From Gammaproteobacteria bacterium (GTDB taxonomy: Bacteria > Pseudomonadota > Gammaproteobacteria > Steroidobacterales > Steroidobacteraceae), in NCBI GenBank assembly GCA_003137095.1, contig PLET01000113.1:88435-145731 (forward strand): a stretch of DNA of 57,297 nt, in the 5' to 3' direction. Position 1 is the stretch's first letter. Each line of letters opens with the position of its first letter. This document shows positions 1 through 7,904 of this stretch, in pieces. Below the pieces are notes generated by a model that saw only the letters and a program-made list of their open reading frames with translations, had not been told where the DNA came from and searched no databases. A program made the translations under genes and the position numbers.

Positions 1-1451
1 GCGTGTTCGAGCACCGGCCAGTTCTGCCACGACGGATCATGCGGATGACAGCGGCGGATGGCACCGCCGGCACCGGGCTCCAGGGCCAGCAGCACCGGTC
101 CGCGCCAGCCTTCGATCAGCCCCAGGCCGAGACCGCCCGCCGGCGGCAGCGGCACCGCGATCCGGTGCACCCCGGACGGCAGACCATCGAGGATGCACTG
201 CACGAGCCGGAAGGATTCGCACAGCTCCTCGAAGCGCACCGTGACCCGCGCCGCAACATCCCCGTCGGTGGAGCCACAGCGGCGCGCAGCGAGCTCGCCG
301 TACGGCACGCACGGCACATCGACGCGCACATCGAAGGCCTGTCCGCTCGCGCGCCCGGCGAGGCCGCAGAGCCCGAGGCGCTGCGCGAGCTGCGCCGGCA
401 CTCTGCCCGCGCCCACGAACCGATCCCGCAAGCCGGCCTGCTCATCGTACACTTCGCGCAGCCGCGGAAGCTCCGCCGCGATGCCGGCCACGCAGCCGCG
501 CAGACACGCTGTGCCGGACGGCTCCAGGTCGGCGCGCAGGCCGCCCGGCACGATTGTATCGAGCAGGTACCGCTGCCCGAACGCCTGCTCGTTCGCCCGC
601 AGCAGCTGCTCCTTCAGCCGCGAGAATTGCGCCAGTCCGAAGGCGAAGCCGGCATCGTTGCCGAGAGCACCCAGATCGCCGAGGTGATTCGCGATGCGCT
701 CGAGTTCCAGGCACAGCGCCCGCAGCCACGCCGCGCGCACCGGCGCCTCGATGCCGGCCAATCCTTCGAGCGCCTGCGCGTAGGCCCACGAAAACGCGGC
801 CGCCGAATCGCCGCTGACCCTTGCCGCCAGACGATGCGCCTCCAGCAGCGGCATCTCGGTGAATCGCCGCTCGATGCCCTTGTGGGTGTAGCCCAGGCGC
901 TCCTCGAGCCGCAGCACCTTCTCGCCGACCACGGAGAAGCGGAAGTGTCCGGGCTCGATGATGCCCGCGTGCACCGGGCCGACCGGAATTTCATGCACCC
1001 CCTCGCCCTCGACGCGTACGAACGCGTAGTCATCGTGGCGCAACGGCTCCGCCTCCGGTGCCGGCACGCCATCCTGCAGCGGATGAAAATCCGCAGGCCA
1101 TGCCGCGTGCCTCAGCCAGGGCCGCCGGTCGGCATCCGTGCAGACGGCGCCGTTCAGATCGAAGACGGCGCGCTGCATGCGCCCGGCCGCGGGAAAAACG
1201 TCCCCCAGTCCCGGATAACCGGCCGCGGACAGCGGCAGTTCGGTGACCAGCACCCCCGCATTGGCCGCGAGCGCCGCCCGTACGCTGCCGGCGCCGGGAG
1301 CGCCGCTCGCCCACAGGGCGAGCAGCCGGCCGTTCGCCGCGGCGAAATCATGCGCAGCCTGCAGCCACTGACCGGACGAAACTCGCCGGGTGCGCACGCC
1401 CGCGGCTCCGGGCAACGCCGTCGCCGGCGCGAACCAGTCCTCGAGCGCCAT
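1..1451 (-). CDS. hyfG-like: HyfG-like large subunit of an energy-converting hydrogenase-related complex (partial)
   Basis: The frame stays open for 483 codons from ATG 1451 to the left edge, so the C-terminus is outside the window. The start follows a GGAGG and overlaps the end of the preceding subunit gene. The N-terminal ~160 residues correspond to a NuoC/30-kDa-like domain, followed by the 49-kDa/large-subunit signature GPVHAGIIEPGHF and the GYTHKGIERRF block typical of HycE/HyfG. True group 4 hydrogenases have an RxCGxC Ni ligand motif about 40 residues further on. Here that place reads ARVSGDSAAAF (Ser about residue 213), so both N-terminal NiFe cysteines are absent. By family knowledge the protein is therefore probably not a hydrogenase but an Ehr-type or complex I-like subunit on the cytoplasmic face of the membrane. 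Its electron donor is unknown. The C-terminal DPCxxC region cannot be seen. Confidence 0.9.
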   Translation of the reverse strand, partial: MALEDWFAPATALPGAAGVRTRRVSSGQWLQAAHDFAAANGRLLALWASGAPGAGSVRAALAANAGVLVTELPLSAAGYPGLGDVFPAAGRMQRAVFDLNGAVCTDADRRPWLRHAAWPADFHPLQDGVPAPEAEPLRHDDYAFVRVEGEGVHEIPVGPVHAGIIEPGHFRFSVVGEKVLRLEERLGYTHKGIERRFTEMPLLEAHRLAARVSGDSAAAFSWAYAQALEGLAGIEAPVRAAWLRALCLELERIANHLGDLGALGNDAGFAFGLAQFSRLKEQLLRANEQAFGQRYLLDTIVPGGLRADLEPSGTACLRGCVAGIAAELPRLREVYDEQAGLRDRFVGAGRVPAQLAQRLGLCGLAGRASGQAFDVRVDVPCVPYGELAARRCGSTDGDVAARVTVRFEELCESFRLVQCILDGLPSGVHRIAVPLPPAGGLGLGLIEGWRGPVLLALEPGAGGAIRRCHPHDPSWQNWPVLEH

Positions 1452-1452
1452 C

Positions 1453-2910
1453 TCACCCTCCTCCGATCATGCGCGCAGCCGCCCGATACCACTCGGCCAG
1501 ATACGGCGGAATGAACAATCCGAGCATCAGTACCAGTGCGAGATGCAGGAAAACCGGCAGCAGCGCGGGCGTGTGCGGCAGTCGCTTGACGGTGGTCTCG
1601 CCGAACACCATGGATTGGACCCTGCCGAAGATCGCCGCGAACGCGACGCCCAGGGCGATCAGCAGAATCGGCGTGGCCCACGGCTGTTCGCGCATCGCGG
1701 TCGTGAGGATCAGGAACTCGCTGGCGAACACACCGAAAGGCGGCATGCCGAGAATTGCCAGCGAGCCGAGCATCAGACCCCAGCCGACGGTGGGACTCAC
1801 CGTGACCAATCCGCGGATCCGCTCCATGATCTGCGTGCCCGATTTCTGCGCGGCGTGCCCGGCGGCGAAGAAAATCGCGGACTTGGTGAGCGAATGCACG
1901 GTCATGTGCAGCAACGCGGCAAAATTCGCGATCGCGCCGCCCATGCCGAATGCAAAGGCGATGATTCCCATGTGTTCGATGGATGAATACGCAAACAGGC
2001 GTTTGATGTCGCGCTGGCGCCAGAGCAGAAATGACGCCAGCACCACCGACAGCATGCCGAAACCCATGAGCATCTGCGCCGGCAGCGGCGAATGCAGCGA
2101 ACCTTCCACCAGGATCTTGCAGCGAACCACCGCGTAGATTGCCACGTTCAACAGCAGTCCGGACAGCACCGCCGATATCGGCGTCGGCCCTTCGGCGTGC
2201 GCATCCGGCAGCCAGTTGTGCAACGGCGCAAGCCCGACCTTCGTGCCATAGCCCACCAGCAGAAAGACGAAGGCGAGGCTCAGCACCCGCGGCTCGAGCT
2301 GTGCCTTCACGGCGTTCAGATGCGTCCACAGCAGCGCGCTCACGCCTTCCGCCCCGAGCACCTTTTCGGCGGCGATGTACAACAGAATCGTGCCGAACAG
2401 CGCCTGCGCGATACCGACACCGCACAGGATGAAGTACTTCCAGCCGGCCTCGAGGCTCGCCGGCGTGCGGTACAGGGTGACCAGCAGCACCGTCGACAGC
2501 GTCGCCGCCTCCATCGCCACCCACATGAGGCCGAGATTGTTGGTGGTGAGTGCAAGCAGCATGGTTGCGATGAACAGCTGGTACATGCTGTGGTAGAGGC
2601 GAAGCCGGCCGGCGGAGATGCGCCCATGATCCAGCTCCACCCGCATGTAGGGCCGCGAGAACATCGAGGTGGTGAATCCCACCAGAGCCGTCAGGGTCAC
2701 CAGGAACACATTGAACGGATCGATGAAGAACTGCTCGTGAAAGAACGTCAGATTGCCGGCGCCGAACACCCGGACGGTCAACGCCACCGCCGCCGCCAGT
2801 GTGGCCAGACTCAATGCGGCGTTCGCCTCCGGCGCACGGCGGCGAGCGCCGAACCACGCGAGCGCCAGTGCGCCCGCGAGCGGGGTGCCGAGCAGCGCCA
2901 GGAACTCCAC
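1453..2910 (-). CDS. hyfF: HyfF-like NuoN/MrpD-type proton-conducting membrane subunit
   Basis: A 485-residue polytopic membrane protein of the antiporter-like family (NuoL/M/N, HyfF). The key charged residues of proton-channel subunits are visible: Glu134 in WVAMEAATLS, Lys224 in GYGTKVGLAPLHNWLPDAH, and Lys343 in HSLTKSAIFF. These are expected to carry proton or sodium translocation in the membrane arm. The start is a GTG at 2910, preceded by AAGGAGG inside the end of hyfE. The stop codon is one base from the hyfG start, so translational coupling is likely. E. coli HyfF is somewhat longer (about 526 residues). The assignment to this family is firm. HyfF rather than NuoN is chosen because of the hyfE-hyfF-hyfG gene order. 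Confidence 0.92.
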   Translation of the reverse strand: MEFLALLGTPLAGALALAWFGARRRAPEANAALSLATLAAAVALTVRVFGAGNLTFFHEQFFIDPFNVFLVTLTALVGFTTSMFSRPYMRVELDHGRISAGRLRLYHSMYQLFIATMLLALTTNNLGLMWVAMEAATLSTVLLVTLYRTPASLEAGWKYFILCGVGIAQALFGTILLYIAAEKVLGAEGVSALLWTHLNAVKAQLEPRVLSLAFVFLLVGYGTKVGLAPLHNWLPDAHAEGPTPISAVLSGLLLNVAIYAVVRCKILVEGSLHSPLPAQMLMGFGMLSVVLASFLLWRQRDIKRLFAYSSIEHMGIIAFAFGMGGAIANFAALLHMTVHSLTKSAIFFAAGHAAQKSGTQIMERIRGLVTVSPTVGWGLMLGSLAILGMPPFGVFASEFLILTTAMREQPWATPILLIALGVAFAAIFGRVQSMVFGETTVKRLPHTPALLPVFLHLALVLMLGLFIPPYLAEWYRAAARMIGGG

Positions 2911-2911
2911 G

Positions 2912-3580
2912 CTAGCGGTCCTCCTTGAGCGACTGCAGGTGTTCCAGGTCCAGGCTGTCGAACTGCTCGCGGATCTGGAAGAAGAACACCCCGAGAACCA
3001 GCATCGCCACCAGCACGTCGAGCGCCACCCCGAGCTCGACGATCATCGGCATGCCGTAGGTCGCGCTCATCGCGCCGAAGAACAGCCCGTTCTCCATGGA
3101 CAGGAAGCCGACGACCTGCGACATGGCCTTGCGGCGCGTGATCATGGTGAGGAATGCCAGCAGTATCACCGCAACCGCTATGCCGACGGCGCTGCGGGTC
3201 GCGGTGCTGGCGAGCGCAGAGATCGGCTGCGCCAGGCCGAATGCGAACACCACGACCAGCAACCCGACGAGCATGGTGCCCGTGGTGTCGAGCAGCGTGT
3301 CGGTGTCCCAGTACACCCCGAGGCGGCGGATCAGCCGGTGCAGCAGCCACGGCAGAAAAGCCACCTTCAGGCACAGGGTCAGGGCGGCGGAGAAGTACAG
3401 ATGCGCCTCGCCGGTGCGCCAGGCGAGCAGCAGCGTCGCCGCGCACAGCACGGCGCCCTGCAGGGCCAGCAGATTGACCAACGTGACCACGCGACGCTGC
3501 GCGAGCATGGCGAAGGACAGCAGCAGCAGCAGCGCCGCCAGCGCGTTGAGGATCTGCAGGACGAAGGGCTGTGCGGTCAT
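2912..3580 (-). CDS. hyfE: HyfE-like (NuoK-related) membrane subunit
   Basis: A 222-residue, almost entirely hydrophobic protein with about six to seven predicted membrane segments, close in length to E. coli HyfE. The stretch TLVNLLALQGAVLCAATLLL followed by a charged LHRLIRRLG loop fits the HyfE family, whose C-terminal part resembles NuoK. The C-terminal tail is charged and ends in SLKEDR. The gene abuts hyfC without spacing and is separated from hyfF by one base, so all are surely co-transcribed. Its role is as a membrane-arm subunit of the same ion-pumping complex. Confidence 0.9.
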   Translation of the reverse strand: MTAQPFVLQILNALAALLLLLSFAMLAQRRVVTLVNLLALQGAVLCAATLLLAWRTGEAHLYFSAALTLCLKVAFLPWLLHRLIRRLGVYWDTDTLLDTTGTMLVGLLVVVFAFGLAQPISALASTATRSAVGIAVAVILLAFLTMITRRKAMSQVVGFLSMENGLFFGAMSATYGMPMIVELGVALDVLVAMLVLGVFFFQIREQFDSLDLEHLQSLKEDR

Positions 3581-4531
3581 CTAGGCGCCCAGCAGCAGGT
3601 GCACCAACAATCCGAGGCTGGCGAACAGGTACGCGGTGGCGAGAAACTGCGGCGCACGAAACACCCGCAGCTTGGCCGACAACGTCTCGATCAAGGCGAG
3701 TGCCACGCCCGCGACCAGCAGCTTGAGGGCGAGAAACGCGACGGCGGTGAGCAGCGCCGGCGGCCCGGCTTCTCCCATCGCGGCACCCCACGGCAGAAAC
3801 AACGCAAAACCGATGCAGGCATAATTGAGCAGCTTGAGCGCGGCCGCCCACTCCAACAGCGCCAGGTGCCGCGCCGAGTATTCGAGCAGCATGGCCTCGT
3901 GGATCATGGTCAGCTCGAGGTGTGTGGCCGGATTGTCGATGGGTATGCGGGCGTTCTCCGCGAGCAGCACCATGGTGAACGCCACCCCGGTGAACGCGAG
4001 GCTCGGCGACAGCGTTAGTGCCTGGGTGGCGAGACGCTCGGATATGACCGGCAGTGCGGTGGTCATGGAGATCAGCGAAGCCACGAAGATCACCATCAGC
4101 AGTGCGGGTTCGGCCAGAAATCCGACCATCATTTCGCGCCGCGCGCCCATGCTGCCGAAGGCGGTGCCGATGTCCATCGCTGCGAGCGACATGAATACGC
4201 GCGCGGTGGCGAACAGTCCGACGAGCGCGATGGCGTCCGCGGCGGTGCCGAACGGCAGCCGCGTGCTCACCGAGGGAATGATGGCGGCCGCCACCACCAT
4301 AGTGCCGAACACGATGTACGGCGTGAAGATGAACAGGCGCGAAGCCGGCTCCGCAACGGCCGCGTCCTTGTGGAACAGCTTGCGGATCCCGCGGTATACC
4401 AGCAGCACGCTCGGCGCCCGCCGGTTCTGCAGCCATGCCCGGCACTGGTTCACCCAACCGAGAAACAGCGGGGCCGCGGCGAGCGCCGCCGCCACCGCGA
4501 GGAACTGGGTGAACCACTCGATGGTCATCAT
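3581..4531 (-). CDS. hyfC: HyfC-like (NuoH family) membrane subunit
   Basis: A 316-residue NuoH/HyfC family protein, matching the length of E. coli HyfC. Family landmarks include the cytoplasmic loop LLVYRGIRKLFHKDA after the first membrane helix, the acidic ENARIPIDNPATHLELTMIHEAM segment split across the quinone-site loop, and about eight hydrophobic helices. In complex I and group 4 hydrogenases this subunit joins the peripheral arm to the membrane arm and shapes the quinone or ion path. An ATG pair (4531 and 4528) offers two starts. The gene follows hyfB by 30 bp and runs straight into hyfE. Confidence 0.92.
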   Translation of the reverse strand: MMTIEWFTQFLAVAAALAAAPLFLGWVNQCRAWLQNRRAPSVLLVYRGIRKLFHKDAAVAEPASRLFIFTPYIVFGTMVVAAAIIPSVSTRLPFGTAADAIALVGLFATARVFMSLAAMDIGTAFGSMGARREMMVGFLAEPALLMVIFVASLISMTTALPVISERLATQALTLSPSLAFTGVAFTMVLLAENARIPIDNPATHLELTMIHEAMLLEYSARHLALLEWAAALKLLNYACIGFALFLPWGAAMGEAGPPALLTAVAFLALKLLVAGVALALIETLSAKLRVFRAPQFLATAYLFASLGLLVHLLLGA

Positions 4532-4561
4532 GGCCTGCCGCCCCTCATGGCTTGCTGGGTC

Positions 4562-6568
4562 TCATAGGACCAGCGCCAACAGCACGATCAGCGTGATGAA
4601 ACCGTACAGCAGATACGACGCGATGCGCCCCTGCTGCAGCGCTGCGAAGGCATCGGCGATGCGCTGCACCAGCGCACCCAGCGGCGCGTACGCGGCATTC
4701 CAAATGCGGTCGCCGATCACCACCCGGTAGCGCGGCGCCGGATCGAACGGGCTGGGCAGTTGACGCTGCATGGCGAAGAATGGCTCGAACAGATGGCGGA
4801 TCGGCTGGCCAAATCCTTCCGCGGTATCCTGCATCCGCGCGTCCAGGCGCCCGAAGCCGCAATCCCACGGCGCCACGCGACGGATGCGCTGGTGGTACAG
4901 CAGGCGCACCACCCAGATCGTCAGCAACACCACCGCCACGACGGCGCAGGAGAACACCAGCGGCGCATAGGAGGCCTGGCGGCCCTGCAGCGGAACCAGC
5001 ATCCACCACGGCGCGCCGTTCGGCAGCAGGCGGCCGACGTGCAGCTGCTCGGCCACCCGGGCGAGCACGGGCACGATCTGCGCCGGCAGCAAACCGAGAA
5101 TCACGCAGCCCGACGCGAGCCACAGCAGGCCGCCGCGCTCCAATGATCCGGCATCGTGCGCCGGGGCGGCTGCGGCCTCGCGCGGCTTGCCCAGGAACAC
5201 CACACCGAAGAACTTCACCATGACGTATCCCGACAATGCGCCCGTGAGCGCCACCAGTCCGGCACCGAGCGGCAGCAGCATGTTGACGAACGTGTGCGGC
5301 ACCTCGAAGGCGAACAGGAAGGCCTGCAGCAGCAGCCACTCGGAGACGAAGCCGTTCAACGGCGGCAATCCGGCGATGGCGAGGGTTCCGACCAGTGTCA
5401 GCCAGGCGACCCACGGCATGCGGTGGATGAGTCCGCCGAGCCGTCCGAGATTGCGTTCGCCGGTGGAATGCAGAACCACGCCCGTGCCGAGAAACAGCAG
5501 GCTCTTCATGAAGGCGTGATTGACCGAGTGGTAGAGCACCGCCACCAGCGCGAGCGCCGCGAGCTGCGGCCGGCCGACTCCGTGGAACACGATCGCGAGT
5601 CCGATGCCGGTGAACAGGATGCCGATGTTCTTGACGGATGAATAAGCCAACAGCCGCTTCATGTCGGTTTGCGCCGCGGCGAACACGATGCCGTACAGCG
5701 CCGTAAACAGGCCGAGGCTCACCGGCAGCAGACCCCACCACCACAGCGGCCCCCCCAGCAGATCGAAGGCGACGCGCAGCATGCCGTACACCGCGACCTT
5801 CAGCATCACGCCGCTCATCAGGGCCGACACCGGTGAGGGGGCCGCCGGGTGCGCCTCAGGCAGCCATACGTGCAGCGGTACCAGCCCCGCCTTGGCGCCG
5901 AATCCAACCAGCGCAAGCAGCAGTGCCACCCCCGCCCGCGGCGGCGAAAGTTGCGCGCTGCGCATCGCATCGAAGCTGAACTGCCAGCTGCCCCCCTGAA
6001 GCACGCCGAAGCACAATAGGATCGCGATGGCGCCGAGGTGCGCCATCAGCAGATACAGGAAGCCGGCGCGGCGGATCTCCTCGATGCGGTGCTGCGTGGT
6101 CACCAGGAAGTACGACGAGAGCGCCATGGTCTCCCATGCCACCATGAACCCGTAGGCATCGTCGGCCAGCAGCACGAAGCCCATGCTGGCGAGAAACAAG
6201 TGGTATTGCAGGCAGAGCAATCCGGGAGGTGCGCCCTGGCCGGAGCGGAAATAGCCCGCCCCGAACAGGGACACTCCCGCCGATGTCGCCCCCAATATGC
6301 ACAGGAACACGCACGACAACGCGTCGCAGCGCACGTGCATGGGCAGGTCGGGCAGCCCGATGGGCAGCGTCAGGTGAGCGGTCGGCGCGGCGATCCCGAG
6401 CAGTGCCGCCAGAGCGAGGGCGAGGCCGCAGGCGGCGCCGAGCGGGAACAGGGTTCGGCCGGCAAATACCAGGCTCATCGGACGCAGCAGTCCCGCGAGC
6501 CCGATGACCACCCACGCGCACAGCAGGGCGAGAGCGGCGGACAACGGCGAGCCCAAGTTCGCGATCAT
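4562..6568 (-). CDS. hyfB: HyfB-like NuoL-type proton-conducting membrane subunit
   Basis: The first gene of the operon encodes 668 residues, the usual HyfB length. Channel residues include Glu146 in AWETMALSSYF, Lys226 in GFGAKAGLVPLHVWLPEAH, and a Lys in NHAFMKSLLFLG. The C-terminal WDCGFGRLDARMQDTAEGF segment is a HyfB hallmark and distinguishes it from NuoL. About 14-16 membrane helices are expected. No strong Shine-Dalgarno is seen before ATG 6568. The 30-bp gap to the divergent NADH dehydrogenase must hold both translation starts, and its promoters probably overlap the coding ends. No HyfD- or HyfA-like gene lies in the set. Confidence 0.92.
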   Translation of the reverse strand: MIANLGSPLSAALALLCAWVVIGLAGLLRPMSLVFAGRTLFPLGAACGLALALAALLGIAAPTAHLTLPIGLPDLPMHVRCDALSCVFLCILGATSAGVSLFGAGYFRSGQGAPPGLLCLQYHLFLASMGFVLLADDAYGFMVAWETMALSSYFLVTTQHRIEEIRRAGFLYLLMAHLGAIAILLCFGVLQGGSWQFSFDAMRSAQLSPPRAGVALLLALVGFGAKAGLVPLHVWLPEAHPAAPSPVSALMSGVMLKVAVYGMLRVAFDLLGGPLWWWGLLPVSLGLFTALYGIVFAAAQTDMKRLLAYSSVKNIGILFTGIGLAIVFHGVGRPQLAALALVAVLYHSVNHAFMKSLLFLGTGVVLHSTGERNLGRLGGLIHRMPWVAWLTLVGTLAIAGLPPLNGFVSEWLLLQAFLFAFEVPHTFVNMLLPLGAGLVALTGALSGYVMVKFFGVVFLGKPREAAAAPAHDAGSLERGGLLWLASGCVILGLLPAQIVPVLARVAEQLHVGRLLPNGAPWWMLVPLQGRQASYAPLVFSCAVVAVVLLTIWVVRLLYHQRIRRVAPWDCGFGRLDARMQDTAEGFGQPIRHLFEPFFAMQRQLPSPFDPAPRYRVVIGDRIWNAAYAPLGALVQRIADAFAALQQGRIASYLLYGFITLIVLLALVL

Positions 6569-6598
6569 TCGCTATCATAGTCAATAGCACCGCCTCAT

Positions 6599-7873
6599 AT
6601 GCATGCATCTCAACCACACCACGTCGTGATCGCCGGCGCGGGCTTCGCCGGCCTGAGCGTCGCCCACGGACTCGCCGGCGCGCCGGTGCGCATCACCATC
6701 ATCGATCAGCGCAACCATCATCTTTTTCAGCCGCTCCTGTACCAGGTCGGTACGGCGACGCTCGCGACTTCCGAGATCGCATGGCCGATCCGCCATCTGC
6801 TGCGCCGGCGCAAGGAGGTGACGACCCTGCTCGGCGTGGTCGACGGCGTCGACACCTCGAAGCGCGAGTTGTCGCTCGCCGACGGGCATACCGTGGGCTA
6901 TGACACCCTGGTGCTGGCGACCGGCGCACGGCACGCCTACTTCGGTCATGATGAATGGGAACCATTCGCACCCGGCCTCAAGACCCTGGAGGACGCCACC
7001 GCGATCCGCCGCCGCATTCTGCTGTCCTTCGAGCGCGCCGAGCGCGAGACCGACCCCGCGCTGCGCATGGCGCTGCTGACCTTCGTCATCGTCGGCGGCG
7101 GTGCAACCGGGGTGGAACTCGCCGGCGCCATCGCCGAACTCGCGCACGAGAATCTGCCGGAGGATTTTCGCAACATCGATACGCGCGTGGCCCGGATCGT
7201 GCTGATCGAGGCGGGTCCGCGCATTCTGCCGGGCTTCACCCCCGACCTGTCCGCCTATGCGCACGCCGCCTTGCAGCGCCTCGGCGTGCAGATTGAACTC
7301 GGCCGCCCGGTTCGCGAGTGCAGCGCCGACGGCGTGCAGTTTGGCGACCAGAACCTGCCGGCCAAGGTCATCCTGTGGGCGGCCGGGGTGCGGGCCTCAT
7401 CGGCGGCCGATTGGCTCGGGCTGCCCGCGGACACTGCCAATCGCGTCAAAGTGGAGCCCGATCTGACCGCGCCCGGCCATCCGGAGATATTTGCCATCGG
7501 CGACACCTCCACGGTCAACGCGTGGCACGGCAAGCCGGTGCCGGGCATCGCGCCGGCCGCGAAGCAGCAGGGCCTGCACGTCGCTGCTACCATCAAACAG
7601 CGGCTGCGCGGCCACGGGCAGCCGCGCCCGTTCCACTACTCGCACTCCGGCAATCTGGCGACCATCGGCAAACGCTCCGCGGTCATCGATTTCGGATGGA
7701 TCAAGGCGCGCGGCTGGATCGCCTGGTGGGTGTGGGGACTCGCCCACATCTACTTCCTCATCGGTGTGCGCAACCGGCTGGCGGTGGCGCTCAGCTGGTT
7801 GTGGATCTACGTCACCGGCAACCGCAGCGCGTGCCTGATCACACAGGGCGAACAGCGCGCAAGGGCGCGCTGA
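6599..7873 (+). CDS. ndh: Type II NADH dehydrogenase (NDH-2)
   Basis: This 424-residue single-subunit flavoprotein is expected to oxidise NADH and pass electrons to quinone without pumping protons. The FAD-binding GAGFAG lies at residues 13-18, and the second Rossmann motif VIVGGGATGVELAG near residue 162. A conserved FAIGDTSTV near the FAD ribityl site and a C-terminal amphipathic, Trp-rich membrane anchor (WWVWGLAHIYFLIGVRNR) complete the NDH-2 layout. It diverges from the hyf-like operon with 30 bp between starts. A second NDH-2, fused to DoxX-like segments, is encoded at 46472-48628 and shares the same C-terminal anchor pattern. Confidence 0.93.
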   Translation: MHASQPHHVVIAGAGFAGLSVAHGLAGAPVRITIIDQRNHHLFQPLLYQVGTATLATSEIAWPIRHLLRRRKEVTTLLGVVDGVDTSKRELSLADGHTVGYDTLVLATGARHAYFGHDEWEPFAPGLKTLEDATAIRRRILLSFERAERETDPALRMALLTFVIVGGGATGVELAGAIAELAHENLPEDFRNIDTRVARIVLIEAGPRILPGFTPDLSAYAHAALQRLGVQIELGRPVRECSADGVQFGDQNLPAKVILWAAGVRASSAADWLGLPADTANRVKVEPDLTAPGHPEIFAIGDTSTVNAWHGKPVPGIAPAAKQQGLHVAATIKQRLRGHGQPRPFHYSHSGNLATIGKRSAVIDFGWIKARGWIAWWVWGLAHIYFLIGVRNRLAVALSWLWIYVTGNRSACLITQGEQRARAR

Positions 7874-7885
7874 CGCCCGCCATCA

Positions 7886-7904
7886 GGCCTGCCGCATTCA
7901 GGCC
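7886..7904. terminator. Small hairpin between convergent ndh and cfa
   Basis: A six-base inverted repeat (GGCCTG / CAGGCC) with a seven-base loop lies in the 24-bp gap between the convergent ndh and cfa genes and overlaps the cfa stop codon. There is no T-tract on either side, so it is only a weak candidate for a bidirectional transcription end. Confidence 0.25.

Noticed and set aside
1..1451. True group 4 NiFe hydrogenase (formate hydrogenlyase type)
   Set aside because: The N-terminal CxxC Ni ligands are missing and no formate dehydrogenase or hyp genes are seen in the window.
3..1514. Long plus-strand open frame opposite the HyfG-like gene
   Set aside because: Arg/Gln/His-rich translation with no family features; it mirrors the codon bias of the real minus-strand gene, whose product has clear large-subunit motifs.
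1154..2857. Long minus-strand frame overlapping hyfF and the start of hyfG in another frame
   Set aside because: Its translation is Arg/Gly-rich and contains no membrane helices, whereas the hyfF frame gives a perfect antiporter-like subunit.
2811..4517. Long minus-strand frame covering hyfC and hyfE
   Set aside because: A high-GC alternate frame; hyfC and hyfE frames encode recognisable NuoH- and NuoK-like proteins with adjacent stops and starts.
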